The notes: generated from the sequence alone by a model not told the origin. A stretch of DNA of 64,000 nt from Leifsonia sp. EB41 (GCF_041262565.1 NZ_JBGCCJ010000001.1:3720001-3784000), one strand, 5' to 3'. Positions 24,293 to 32,764 are shown, counted from the first letter of the stretch. A program made the numbers and translations.

Positions 24293-25548
24293 CGCGCCCA
24301 TGCCAGGTGCGCCCGGTTGTCGGCGAGGAGCAGGTCGGTGAGCTTCTCCGCGCGGTCGTACTGCCCGACCAGCGGATGGGCGAGCATCGCCCGCAGCACC
24401 CGGTCGCGCCCGCCGTGGACGGCGGCGTCGAGCGCGAGTCGCTCGTAACCGGCGACGTGGCCGATCAGCCCGGCGAGGTCGTCGGGGAGCGGTGGGACCT
24501 CCACCGCGCGCACGCCGTCCGCGCCGACCACCGCCGGCACCTCGATCACGTGGTCGTCGGGGAGGAAGGGCAGCGTGCCGTCGTTGCGCAGGTTGACCAC
24601 CTGCACGTCGCCGCGGTCGCTGGTCAGCGATGCGAGCAGGTCGACTGCCGCCTCGGAGTAGAACGCCCCGCCGCGCTGGGCCAGCTGCTCGGGCTTCGTG
24701 TCGACGGACGGGTCGGCGTACAGCTCCAGGAGCTCGCGCTCCACCTGCCGCACGGCCTCGGCCCGGGAAGGGGCGTGGAGTTGCTCGCGCAGCACCTCGT
24801 CGTGGGCATAGTAATAGCGCAGGTAGTAGCTCGGCACGTTCCCGAGCAGGCGGATCAGGGAGGCCGGCAGCTCGATCTCCTCGGCGAGCTGCGGGAGGTG
24901 GGCGCCCAGCAGGTCGGGGAGGACGTCCCGGCCGCCGACGGTGACCGATCGCTCCCAGGTGAGATGGTTGAGGCCGACGTGCCCGAGCGCGACGTCGCCC
25001 GGTGCGACCCCGAGCAGGCCCGCGAACCGGCGCTGGAAGCCGATCGCGACGTTGCAGAGCCCGACCGCGCGGTGGCCCTCCTGCAGCAGCGCGCGCGTCA
25101 CGATGCCGACCGGGTTGGTGAAGTCGACGATCCAGGCGCCCGGCTTGGCGTGCCTCCGCACGGCCTCCGCCACCGAGAGGACGACGGGGACGGTGCGCAG
25201 CGCCTTCGCGAAGCCGCCGGGGCCGGTGGTCTCCTGCCCGATGCAGCCGCACGCGTGCGGGAACGTCTCATCCCCGTGACGGGCGGCCTGGCCGCCGACG
25301 CGGAGCTGGAGGAGCACGGCGTCGGCGTCGGCGACGCCGGCGACCAGGTCGGAGGTCGGCACGATCCGGCCGGGATGCCCCGCAGCGCGGAACATCCGTT
25401 CGCTCACGCCGCCGACCAGCCGGAGCCGCTCCGGGTCGGTGTCGACGAGCCAGAGCTCCTCGATCGGCAGCAGGTCGCGCAGCCGGGCGAACCCGTCCAC
25501 GAGCTCGGGGGTGTAGGTGGAGCCTCCGCCCACGACGGCCAGTTTCAC
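24289..25548 (-). CDS. GH4-family 6-phospho-beta-glucosidase
   Basis: A 419-residue NAD- and Mn-dependent glycosidase of family GH4. The dinucleotide site is KLAVVGGGSTYTPEL at the N-terminus. GLCNVAIGFQRRF carries the metal-ligand Cys and GHVGLNHL carries the metal-ligand His. VLLQLRVGGQAARHGDE is the 6-phospho-glucosidase subgroup block. GH4 enzymes of this subgroup hydrolyse 6-phosphorylated disaccharides by an oxidation-elimination route. That is odd beside an ABC importer, which delivers unphosphorylated sugars. It follows the permease genes after 3 bases. Confidence 0.92.
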   Translation of the reverse strand: MKLAVVGGGSTYTPELVDGFARLRDLLPIEELWLVDTDPERLRLVGGVSERMFRAAGHPGRIVPTSDLVAGVADADAVLLQLRVGGQAARHGDETFPHACGCIGQETTGPGGFAKALRTVPVVLSVAEAVRRHAKPGAWIVDFTNPVGIVTRALLQEGHRAVGLCNVAIGFQRRFAGLLGVAPGDVALGHVGLNHLTWERSVTVGGRDVLPDLLGAHLPQLAEEIELPASLIRLLGNVPSYYLRYYYAHDEVLREQLHAPSRAEAVRQVERELLELYADPSVDTKPEQLAQRGGAFYSEAAVDLLASLTSDRGDVQVVNLRNDGTLPFLPDDHVIEVPAVVGADGVRAVEVPPLPDDLAGLIGHVAGYERLALDAAVHGGRDRVLRAMLAHPLVGQYDRAEKLTDLLLADNRAHLAWAR

Positions 25549-25551
25549 GAG

Positions 25552-26457
25552 CTATCCCTTCACGCCGGTGAGTGTGATGCCCTCCACGAACACGCGTTGG
25601 GCGAAGAAGAAGATGATCACCACGGGCACGGTGACGAGCATGGTCATCGCCATGGTGAGCCCCCAGTCGGTGCCGTGGACGCCGCGGAACGACGCCAGCC
25701 CGTAGGCGACCGGCCAGGCGGCCGGGTTCTCGGACGTGTACAGCAGCGGGCCGTAGTAGTCGTTCCAGGAGTTGAAGAACATGAAGATCGCGGTCGCCGC
25801 GATCCCGGGCTTGGCCATCGGCAGGACGACCCGCCAGAGCACCCCGAACTCGCCGTTGCCGTCGATGCGCGCCGCGTCCGAGTACTCCGGCGGGATGGTC
25901 AGGAAGAACTGGCGCAGCAGGAAGATCGAGAACGCGTCGCCCAGCAGGTTCGGCAGGATGAGCGGCCAGAGCGTCCCGGTCAGGCCGAGCTGGGACCACA
26001 TCACGTAGATCGGGATCGCGGTGACCTGGGGCGGCAGCAGCATCGCGACGATGATCGCGGTGAACAGCACGCCGGAGCCGCGGAAGCGGATCTTGGCCAG
26101 CGCGTAAGCGGCGGGGACCGACGAGAGCAGCATGAAGGCCGTGGCCAGGATGGCGTACATCGCCGAGTTCGCGAACCACTGCGCGAGCGGCACGGTCGTG
26201 AAGACCGTGACGTAGTTGCTCCAGACGAAGGGCTGCGGCCAGAGGGAGGCCGTGAGGGTCTGCGAGCTCGACATCAGCGAGGTGAGCAGCACGAACACGA
26301 CGGGCGAGACGAACAGCACGGCGAGCACGATGAGCACGGCGTGCTCCGCGATCCAGCCGAGCACGCGGCGGGTGCGCAGCGAGCGCGGGCTGCGGATCCT
26401 CCGCTGCGGGGCAGCGGGAGAGGCCGGGGCCTCCGGGGTCAGGGTTGCGGACGTCAT
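25552..26457 (-). CDS. Carbohydrate ABC transporter permease (MalG/CUT1 type)
   Basis: A 301-residue inner-membrane permease with six helices after an N-terminal basic extension. The EAA loop that docks the ATPase reads YSDAARIDGNGEFGVLWRVVLPMAKPG (about residue 195). WPQPFVWSNYVTVFTT after helix 1 is typical of CUT1 proteins. It forms the channel with the MalF-type protein; the ATG overlaps that gene by 4 bases (26454-26457). No ATP-binding subunit is encoded in the operon, so a shared MsiK-type ATPase elsewhere is expected. Confidence 0.9.
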   Translation of the reverse strand: MTSATLTPEAPASPAAPQRRIRSPRSLRTRRVLGWIAEHAVLIVLAVLFVSPVVFVLLTSLMSSSQTLTASLWPQPFVWSNYVTVFTTVPLAQWFANSAMYAILATAFMLLSSVPAAYALAKIRFRGSGVLFTAIIVAMLLPPQVTAIPIYVMWSQLGLTGTLWPLILPNLLGDAFSIFLLRQFFLTIPPEYSDAARIDGNGEFGVLWRVVLPMAKPGIAATAIFMFFNSWNDYYGPLLYTSENPAAWPVAYGLASFRGVHGTDWGLTMAMTMLVTVPVVIIFFFAQRVFVEGITLTGVKG

Positions 26458-27437
26458 TGTGCGCCTTCCGGGGTGAACGCCTTGAAGCGGCGCAGCAGCA
26501 GGACGAGGATGAGCGCCGCGACCACGAACAGCAGCACGGCGAGCGCGGACGCGTAGCCGAGCTGGTAGGTGCCGAAGCCGCGCACGTACAGCCACTGCGT
26601 GTAGGTGAGCAGGGAGCCGTCGGGGTACCCGAGGGTGTTGCCGATGCCCTCGCCGACCACGGCCTTGCCGCTGGCCACCGAGGAGGCGACCGCGGCCTCC
26701 GTGAAGTACTGGATCGCGGCGATCACGCCGGTGACGACGGCGAACAGCAGCACCGGCGAGATACTCGGCAGCGTGACGTAGCGGACCTTCTGGAGGCCGC
26801 CGGCGCCGTCGAGGGAGGCCGCCTCGTACTGCTCGCGCGGCACGTCGAGCAGCGCGGCGAGCAGGATGATCATGATGTCGCCCATCACCCACACCCCGAG
26901 CAGCACGAGCGACGGCTTCGACCAGGCCGGGTCGTTGAACCACAGCGGCCCCTTGATCCCGAACCAGGCGAGCACCTGGTTGACCGGCCCGGTTCCCGGG
27001 TTGAAGAGGAACACGAACGCGACGACGCTCGCGACCGGCGGCACCAGCGCCGGCAGGTAGAAGACCGTCCGCCAGAGGCCGGACGCGCGGCGCGCGCGGG
27101 CGAGGAGGCCGGCGACGATGAGCGCGAACCCGGTCTTCACCGGCACCCAGATCACCACGAACCACAGCGTGTTCAGGGTGGCGAGCCAGACGTTCGGGTC
27201 CTGCGTGAACAGGTACTCGTAGTTGCGCAGGCCGATCCACTGCGGAGGCGACACCAGGTCGAATCGGGTGAACGAGTAGTAGACCGACGCGAGGAGAGGG
27301 TAGACGAAGAAGATCGCGAGTCCCAGCAGCGCGGGGGCGAGCAGGGCCAGCGTCACCAGGTTGCGGCGCCGCCGGCTGCGGGAGGGCCGCGCGGGGCGGG
27401 CGGTCGCCCGCCCCGCGCTTCGAGCCGTGACGGTCAC
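26454..27437 (-). CDS. Carbohydrate ABC transporter permease (MalF type)
   Basis: A 327-residue inner-membrane permease. After a basic N-terminus (RRRRN) come six hydrophobic helices, the first containing LALLAPALLGLAIFFVYPL. The EAA loop reads REQYEAASLDGAGGLQKVRYVTLP (about residue 200). It pairs with the downstream MalG-type permease. The start is a GTG at 27437, 4 bases after the binding-protein stop codon. The transported sugar is probably a beta-glucoside or amino-sugar oligosaccharide, judged from the GH4 and kinase genes downstream. Confidence 0.9.
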   Translation of the reverse strand: MTVTARSAGRATARPARPSRSRRRRNLVTLALLAPALLGLAIFFVYPLLASVYYSFTRFDLVSPPQWIGLRNYEYLFTQDPNVWLATLNTLWFVVIWVPVKTGFALIVAGLLARARRASGLWRTVFYLPALVPPVASVVAFVFLFNPGTGPVNQVLAWFGIKGPLWFNDPAWSKPSLVLLGVWVMGDIMIILLAALLDVPREQYEAASLDGAGGLQKVRYVTLPSISPVLLFAVVTGVIAAIQYFTEAAVASSVASGKAVVGEGIGNTLGYPDGSLLTYTQWLYVRGFGTYQLGYASALAVLLFVVAALILVLLLRRFKAFTPEGAQ

Positions 27438-27441
27438 GAGC

Positions 27442-28773
27442 TCACGGACCCGTCGAGAGGGCGAGGGCGTCGTTGATCTGCTTGTCGACCGACTTCAGCC
27501 CGGCGTCGATGTCGCCGCCCTGGCTCTGGTACTTGTTCCACCAGTCCTGGAAGGTGTTCTGGTAGCCGGCCCCGAGCGGGCTGGCGGGCGTGGTCATGAC
27601 GTTCTTGTTCGATGCGATGTCGAGGAACGTCTTGAACTGCGGCGAGACCTCCAGCTTCGGCGAGGCGAGCGCGTCCTTGGTGGTCGGCACGTTCTTCAGG
27701 CCGTTGGCGAGTTTCACGACCGCGTCGGTGTCGGTGGTGAGGTACTTCAGCAGCGCCCAGGCCAGCTCGGGCTGCTTCGAGCCCTTCGAGATGCCGATGA
27801 TGTTGCCCGTGATGTACCCGCCGCCGTAGAGGTCGGTGTGGTCGTCGGCGGTCGGGAACGGCGCCGTCCCGTAGTCGAGCCCCTTGGCCTGGTCGTCGAT
27901 GAACGCGGTGCGGTACTCGCCGTCCATGTTCATCGCCACCTGGCCGGTCTGGAAGGCGTTGTCGGCGGAGAACTCCTGGCCGAGGCCCGAGGTGAAGGCG
28001 TTGAGCTTGTCCCAGCCGATCTTGTCGACGTAGGCCTTCTGCCATTCGATCAGCTCCTTCCAGCCGGGGGAGGAGGAGATCGCGCTGGTGCCGTCGGCCT
28101 TCAGCCACTCGGCTCCGGCGGCCGGGCCGTAGTGGGCGGCCGAGTTCTCGTACCAGCCCATCGTCGGGTTGAAGCCGAGGGTCTTGATCGAGCCGTCGGC
28201 GTTGAAAGTCGTCAGCTTGTCGGCCATCGACTCCAGCTCGCCGAGCGTCGTGGGCGGCTCGCTGAATCCGGCCGCCTGGAGGAGCTTCTTGTTGTAGTAG
28301 AGGCCATAGACATCCGCGAGCATCGGCATCGCGCAGCGGTTGCCCTTGAACTCCGTGTACGACTTCACGGTGTCGCTGAACTGGCTGAGGTCGACCTTGT
28401 CGCGCTCGATCACCTTGTTGAGCGAGCGGAACGCTCCGTTCGTGCAGAAGTTGCCGACGATGTCGGTCGAGTAGGAGAGCCCGACGTCGACCTTGCTGCC
28501 GGTGGCGATGGCCTTCTGCAGCTTCTCGTCGTCCTGGCCGGAGTGCACATCGACCGTGATCTTGGGGTACTTCTTCTCGAAGTCGTCGACGACCGACTGG
28601 ATGACCTTGGCCTCCCGGTCGGAGAAGAAGTGCCAGAACGAGACGGTGCCCGACAGGTCGGACGGCGTGCTGTCCTGGAAGGACGCGCCGCTGGACCCGC
28701 CGGAGCAGCCGGCCAGGGCGAGCGCCGCGGCCGTGGCGACGGCGGCGGCGGCGATGAGTTGACGGTGTTTCAC
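27442..28773 (-). CDS. Sugar-binding lipoprotein of an ABC importer (family 1 solute-binding protein)
   Basis: A 443-residue extracellular binding protein. The signal peptide ends in the lipobox LAGCSGG (lipidated Cys 23). The mature part begins SGTVSFWHFFSDREAKVIQSVVDDFEKKYP, typical of cluster 1 oligosaccharide-binding proteins. Later blocks are YGLYYNKKLLQAAGF and DGEYRTAFIDDQAKG. The start is a GTG at 28773 with AGGAA 7 bases upstream; no ATG fits. It feeds the two permeases encoded just downstream. It is 71 bases after the ROK regulator gene, which may allow a separate promoter. Confidence 0.92.
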   Translation of the reverse strand: MKHRQLIAAAAVATAAALALAGCSGGSSGASFQDSTPSDLSGTVSFWHFFSDREAKVIQSVVDDFEKKYPKITVDVHSGQDDEKLQKAIATGSKVDVGLSYSTDIVGNFCTNGAFRSLNKVIERDKVDLSQFSDTVKSYTEFKGNRCAMPMLADVYGLYYNKKLLQAAGFSEPPTTLGELESMADKLTTFNADGSIKTLGFNPTMGWYENSAAHYGPAAGAEWLKADGTSAISSSPGWKELIEWQKAYVDKIGWDKLNAFTSGLGQEFSADNAFQTGQVAMNMDGEYRTAFIDDQAKGLDYGTAPFPTADDHTDLYGGGYITGNIIGISKGSKQPELAWALLKYLTTDTDAVVKLANGLKNVPTTKDALASPKLEVSPQFKTFLDIASNKNVMTTPASPLGAGYQNTFQDWWNKYQSQGGDIDAGLKSVDKQINDALALSTGP

Positions 28774-28844
28774 GGGTGGTTCCTCGCTGATCCTTCTCGT
28801 GATGTTCGGGTGGACGGATGTGGTGCGGAGGTGCCGGCGCCGTC

Positions 28845-29993
28845 TCAGACGGCGATGCGCGACACTTCGTCGAAGAGCGCCTCGCGCACCTCGCCGAGGA
28901 GATGCTCGCGGGCGCCGCGGAGGACGGGGTGGGTGGCGACGCCGGTGGCGACGACGGCGCGCTCGCCCCAGGCGTCGCGCAGTTCTGCCGCGACGAGCTC
29001 GCCGAGCCGGGGGCCGCAGGCGGCGCCGGTCGGGCCGCCGAGGACGACCAGCTCCGGATCGAGCAGGGCGAGCACGGGGACGACGCCGACGGCGACCCGC
29101 GGGGCGAGCTCGGCCACCAACGCAGCCCGTGCGCTGTCGTCGCCCTGCAGGTCGTCGGTCAGGCCGTATGCGCCGGCGAGCCGGGACACGGCCGGGCCTC
29201 CGATGAGGTCCTGGAGGTCGGAGGCGCCCGGGTCGAGGGCCGCTGCCGTTCGTGGGATCGGGAGGTAGCCGATCTCGCCCGCTCCGCCCGAGGCGCCGCG
29301 GTGGACAGAGCCGGCCTGGTCGACCGCGAGGCCGAGGCCGTCGCCCATCCAGAGCAGCGCGAAGCCGCCGGCCTCGGTGCCCGCGCCGTCGGTGCGCTCG
29401 GCGACCGCGGCGAGGTTCACGTCGTTGTCGATGTGGACCGCGATGCCGAGGGCGTCCTCCAGCCGGCGGCGGATGCCCCGCTTGGGCCAGCCGGGGAGCG
29501 TCTCGATGTAGGTGAGCTCGTCCGTCCGCGGGTCGAGGGCGCCCTGGACGCCCACGCAGACGGCGCGCACTCGCCCGGCGTCGACGGAGGCCGCGTCGCA
29601 GGCGGCGTCGATCGCGAGCCGGAGGTCGGCCTCCGGCGCCCGCGCGGCGAGCGGGGTGACCGCGATGGGGTGCTCGGCTCCCGCGGCGTCCACGATTGTC
29701 GAGCGGATGGAGGTCGCGTCGATGTCGACGGCGACGCCGAGCATCCGGTCGGTGCGCACCGCATAGCCGGCGGCATTGGGTCCGCGGCCGGCGGAGACCT
29801 CGCCGACCACGTGGATGAGCCCGGCCGTCTCCAGCCGCGAGACCATCTGCGCGGCCGTGGGCTTGGAGAGCCCGGACAGCTCGCCGATCCGGGTGCGCGT
29901 CAGCACCCCGTGCTCGAGCAGCAGGGCGAGTGCCGTGCGGTCGTTGGTCTCGCGGAGCCACCCCGGGGTTCCCCGGACGGGTCGGTCGGCCAT
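28845..29993 (-). CDS. ROK-family transcriptional repressor
   Basis: A 382-residue regulator. Residues about 20-75 form a winged helix (LTRTRIGELSGLSKPTAAQMVSRLE). Residues about 85-380 form a ROK sugar-kinase-fold sensor domain (GVAVDIDATSIRSTIVD, LWMGDGLGLAVDQAG, GGAGEIGYLPIP). The zinc-binding CXCGXXGC of ROK kinases is missing, as is usual in some repressors. The ATG at 29993 lies 6 bases after GAGGGG; an ATG two codons earlier overlaps that site. It should control the sugar operon downstream and itself via the A/T-rich site at 30035-30058. Confidence 0.88.
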   Translation of the reverse strand: MADRPVRGTPGWLRETNDRTALALLLEHGVLTRTRIGELSGLSKPTAAQMVSRLETAGLIHVVGEVSAGRGPNAAGYAVRTDRMLGVAVDIDATSIRSTIVDAAGAEHPIAVTPLAARAPEADLRLAIDAACDAASVDAGRVRAVCVGVQGALDPRTDELTYIETLPGWPKRGIRRRLEDALGIAVHIDNDVNLAAVAERTDGAGTEAGGFALLWMGDGLGLAVDQAGSVHRGASGGAGEIGYLPIPRTAAALDPGASDLQDLIGGPAVSRLAGAYGLTDDLQGDDSARAALVAELAPRVAVGVVPVLALLDPELVVLGGPTGAACGPRLGELVAAELRDAWGERAVVATGVATHPVLRGAREHLLGEVREALFDEVSRIAV

Positions 29994-30034
29994 TGTCATC
30001 CCCTCGTCGGAACGATCTGATGGCCAGAATGTAT

Positions 30035-30058
30035 CAGGAAAGTTTCTTTATAGTAAAG
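30035..30058 (-). promoter_or_regulatory. Promoter and candidate ROK operator
   Basis: On the plus strand the segment holds the imperfect palindrome AGGAAAGTTTCTTT and the perfect inverted repeat CTTTA-TAG-TAAAG (30046-30058). The minus strand contains TACTAT, a good -10 box, 57 bases before the ROK start. GGAAA-type palindromes are common operators for sugar ROK repressors, and the A/T content here is far above its surroundings. Confidence 0.5.
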
Positions 30059-30076
30059 AGCCCAGCCCAAAATCAC

Positions 30077-30133
30077 CGAGGGGCACATTGTTGTCACTTC
30101 CGGCGTGCGAAAGCGACAACAACGTGCCCCTCG
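30077..30133. terminator. 19-bp stem-loop near the end of the epimerase gene
   Basis: Arms 30077-30095 (CGAGGGGCACATTGTTGTC) and 30115-30133 pair at 18 of 19 positions around a 19-base loop; the single mismatch becomes G-U in minus-strand RNA. It lies 26 bases beyond the minus-strand epimerase stop, so it probably ends that transcript. It also sits between that stop and the ROK promoter. Confidence 0.7.
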
Positions 30134-30158
30134 TGGAGTTCAGGTCGGCGTGTGCCGG

Positions 30159-31154
30159 TCAGACCGCTGAGCGCGCGTGGTCGACGAGGCGGTCGAACGC
30201 CGCGTCGAGGTCGGGGTCGAGGCGCTGGCGGGACGCGTCGGCGAGGTACCAGTCGACGATCTCGCCCGCGCCGTGCGCGAAGGTGACGGTGGCCTGGTAC
30301 TCGGGCACCAGGGCCTTCACCTTGGCGTTGTCGAAGTGCATCGAGTGCGCCTTGTCGCCGAGGAGGCCGGGGCCGAGGTCGGGGATGACGGCGGCGATGG
30401 TCTCGCTCGCGACGTGCACGAGCTCGGCCTCCACACCGAGCGCCTCGGCGAGGTAGCAGTAGATCTGGTCCCAGGTCGGCGCCTCGTCCGAGGTGATGTG
30501 GAAGGAGTCGCCCACGGCCTCCGGGCGGCCCAGCAGCCCGACGAACGCGACCGCGAAGTCCGTGTTGTGCGTGATCGTCCACCGGCTCGTGCCGTCGCCG
30601 TGCACCACGACAGGCGCCCCGCGGCGCATCCGCTCCAGGTCGGTCCAGTGGCCGCTGGTCGGGATCATGGTGCGGTCGTAGGTGTGCGACGGGCGCACGA
30701 TCGTGATCGGGAAACCGCGCTCGCGGTACGCCTCCACGAGGAGGTCCTCGCACGCGATCTTGTCGCGGGAGTACTGCCAGAACGGGTTGCGCAGCGGGGT
30801 GGACTCGATCACCGGCATCCGCGCGGGCGGGGTCTGGTAGGCCGACGCCGAGGAGATGAACACGTACTGGCCGACCCTGCCCTCGAACAGGTCGAAATCG
30901 GTGCGGATGTGCTCCGGAGTGAAGGCGAGGAACTCCGCCGCGACGTCGAAGCTGCGCTCGCCGAGCACGTGGTGCACGCTGTCCGCCTCGCGGATGTCGG
31001 CGTGCAGCACCTCGACGCCGTCCGGGAGGGGGCGAAGATCGCTGTTCCCGCGGTTCACGACCGTGACCTCGTGGCCCTGCTCGAGGGCCCGGGCGACGCA
31101 CGCGGAACTGATGACCCCCGTGCCGCCGATGAAGAGTGTCCGTGTCGCTGTCAT
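30159..31154 (-). CDS. NAD-dependent epimerase/dehydratase (extended SDR)
   Basis: A 331-residue extended SDR. The NAD site is TLFIGGTGVISSACVARA (GxxGxxS variant of GxxGxxG) at the N-terminus. VFISSASAYQ and YSRDKIACE supply a Ser and the YxxxK pair (about residues 108 and 137). TIVRPSHTYDRTMIP and SFHITSDEAPTWDQIY resemble the group containing chloroplast-type mRNA-binding CSP41-like and nucleoside-diphosphate-sugar epimerases. The substrate is unknown. AGGAG lies 5 bases before the ATG at 31154. It diverges from the MscS gene. Confidence 0.87.
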   Translation of the reverse strand: MTATRTLFIGGTGVISSACVARALEQGHEVTVVNRGNSDLRPLPDGVEVLHADIREADSVHHVLGERSFDVAAEFLAFTPEHIRTDFDLFEGRVGQYVFISSASAYQTPPARMPVIESTPLRNPFWQYSRDKIACEDLLVEAYRERGFPITIVRPSHTYDRTMIPTSGHWTDLERMRRGAPVVVHGDGTSRWTITHNTDFAVAFVGLLGRPEAVGDSFHITSDEAPTWDQIYCYLAEALGVEAELVHVASETIAAVIPDLGPGLLGDKAHSMHFDNAKVKALVPEYQATVTFAHGAGEIVDWYLADASRQRLDPDLDAAFDRLVDHARSAV

Positions 31155-31256
31155 CCCTGCTCCTCGCATCGTCGCCGGCGGTCCCGCACAGGTTTCGCGG
31201 CCGTCGCCGGCCACGCCCCCAGACGACCCAGACTAACGCTCCGACGGCCCCTGAGG

Positions 31257-31285
31257 TTAAGGTCCCGTCGCCTCCCGCGTACAGT
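31257..31285 (+). promoter_or_regulatory. Promoter of the MscS gene
   Basis: TTAAGG (31257-31262), a 17-base spacer and TACAGT (31280-31285) make a plausible housekeeping promoter, followed by GAAGGAG about 10 bases before the GTG at 31328. Confidence 0.45.
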
Positions 31286-31327
31286 GCAGGTCGTCCACCC
31301 GGCAGACCAGGGAAGGAGTCCTCCGCC

Positions 31328-32536
31328 GTGCCACTGCGAACCTGGCCCTCACTCGTGATCGCGTGCCTCATCGCCATCGTCGCCGCCGTGGTGGTGACGG
31401 CGATCGTGGGGCTGATCCTGCGCGGTGTCGGCCGCCATCGCCAATGGCCCGCTGTGCTGACGAAGCGCGCGCGGGTGCCATTCCGGCTGTTTCTGGCGGT
31501 CATCGTGCTGTGGATCGCGGTCACGCTGACGCTGCCGCTCGACGTGCCGCTGTACTGGACGGGAGTCATCCAGCATGCGTTCCTGATCCTCGCGATCGCC
31601 ACCGGGACCTGGTTCCTCGCGGCGCTGGTGGTCTTCGCCGAGGACCTCGGGCTCGCCCGCTACCGCGTCGACGTCCCCGACAACCGGTACGCCCGCCGGG
31701 TGCGCACGCAGGTGCTGGTGCTGCGGAGGTTGACGGTCGTCGCGGCGGTCGTGATCGGGCTGGCCGCGATCCTGCTGACCTTCCCCGTGCTGCAGGCGGC
31801 GGGGGCCAGCCTGCTGGCGTCGGCGGGGATCATCGGTGTGATCGCCGGTGTCGCCGCGCAGTCGAGCCTGGCGAACCTGTTCGCCGGCATTCAGCTCGCC
31901 TTCAGCGACGCCATCCGGATCGACGACGTGGTGGTGGTCGAGCAGCAGTGGGGGACCATCGAGGAGATCACCCTCACCTACGTGGTGGTGCACATCTGGG
32001 ACGACCGCCGGCTGGTGCTGCCGTCGACCTACTTCACGACGAAGCCGTTCGAGAACTGGACGCGCCAGCACAGCGAGCTGCTCGGCGCGGTGGAGTTCGA
32101 CCTCGACTGGCGGGTGTCGCCGGCCGGGATGCGTGCGGAGCTGAACCGCATCCTCGCCGCGACGGACCTGTGGGACGGCCGCACCGGCGTCCTCCAGGTC
32201 ACCGACGCCACGCAGGGCTGGGTGCGGGTGCGCGTGCTGGTCACCGGCAAGGACGCGCCGACCCTGTTCGACCTGCGTTGCTACGTGCGGGAGCGCCTGA
32301 TCGACTGGATGCAGCGCTACTCCGACGCCGCGCTGCCGCGCAAGCGCGTGGAGATCGTGGAGACCCCGGAGACCCAGGTGCCGAGCTCCCGCGCCCGCAG
32401 GGCCCAGGAGGCCGAGGGCCGCCTCTTCGGCGGCACCCCCGAGAAGGAGCAGCGCGCCTCCCAGTTCACCGACGCCATCCCCGTCGTCCCTGACCCCACC
32501 CGCACCGACGAGCGCACCGCCGACCCCGCCGACTAA
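31328..32536 (+). CDS. Mechanosensitive ion channel, MscS family
   Basis: A 402-residue membrane protein. Four hydrophobic segments lie at about residues 8-30, 48-68, 80-104 and 130-170. The last holds the pore-lining helix ASLLASAGIIGVIAGVAAQS and the following SLANLFAGIQLAFSDAIRIDDVVVV, the MscS beta-domain entry. The C-terminal part is a cytoplasmic alpha/beta domain and a charged tail of about 60 residues. Such channels release solutes on hypo-osmotic shock. The GTG at 31328 follows GAAGGAG. It ends just before a long C-rich tract. Confidence 0.9.
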   Translation: MPLRTWPSLVIACLIAIVAAVVVTAIVGLILRGVGRHRQWPAVLTKRARVPFRLFLAVIVLWIAVTLTLPLDVPLYWTGVIQHAFLILAIATGTWFLAALVVFAEDLGLARYRVDVPDNRYARRVRTQVLVLRRLTVVAAVVIGLAAILLTFPVLQAAGASLLASAGIIGVIAGVAAQSSLANLFAGIQLAFSDAIRIDDVVVVEQQWGTIEEITLTYVVVHIWDDRRLVLPSTYFTTKPFENWTRQHSELLGAVEFDLDWRVSPAGMRAELNRILAATDLWDGRTGVLQVTDATQGWVRVRVLVTGKDAPTLFDLRCYVRERLIDWMQRYSDAALPRKRVEIVETPETQVPSSRARRAQEAEGRLFGGTPEKEQRASQFTDAIPVVPDPTRTDERTADPAD

Positions 32537-32597
32537 CCCCCACCCACCCCACCCCGCCCCACCCGCCCCACCCGCCCCACCCCACCCACGCCCCCCC
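32537..32597. repeat. C-rich tract with G-quadruplex potential on the minus strand
   Basis: About 60 bases made of runs of three to seven C separated by A or G (CCCCACCC, CCCCGCCCC and similar). The minus strand therefore has more than ten G-runs of three or more with one-base loops, ideal for G-quadruplexes. It starts right after the MscS stop. Confidence 0.85.
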
Positions 32598-32600
32598 GCA

Positions 32601-32680
32601 AACAGGAGGACTTCCCGCGACTCACCCTGAATCTCCTTCCAAACCCCCATCGGAAGGAGATTCAGAACGTGTCTCCTGTT
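32601..32680. terminator. Nested inverted repeat downstream of the MscS gene
   Basis: An inner perfect 14-bp stem (CTGAATCTCCTTCC at 32627-32640 with 32652-32665, 11-base loop) is enclosed by a perfect 8-bp outer stem (AACAGGAG at 32601-32608 with 32673-32680). It probably ends transcription from the MscS gene. Confidence 0.65.
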
Positions 32681-32764
32681 CACACCACCCGCCCCCCGCG
32701 GCGGGTTCTCCACAGATTCGGGCGACGCGCCCCATCCGCGCCCTCCCACATCCAGGATCGATCC

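Noticed and set aside
32537-32597. C-rich tract considered as an assembly artefact or linker
   Set aside because: It varies irregularly between A and G interruptions and joins natural flanking sequence, so it is kept as a real repeat.
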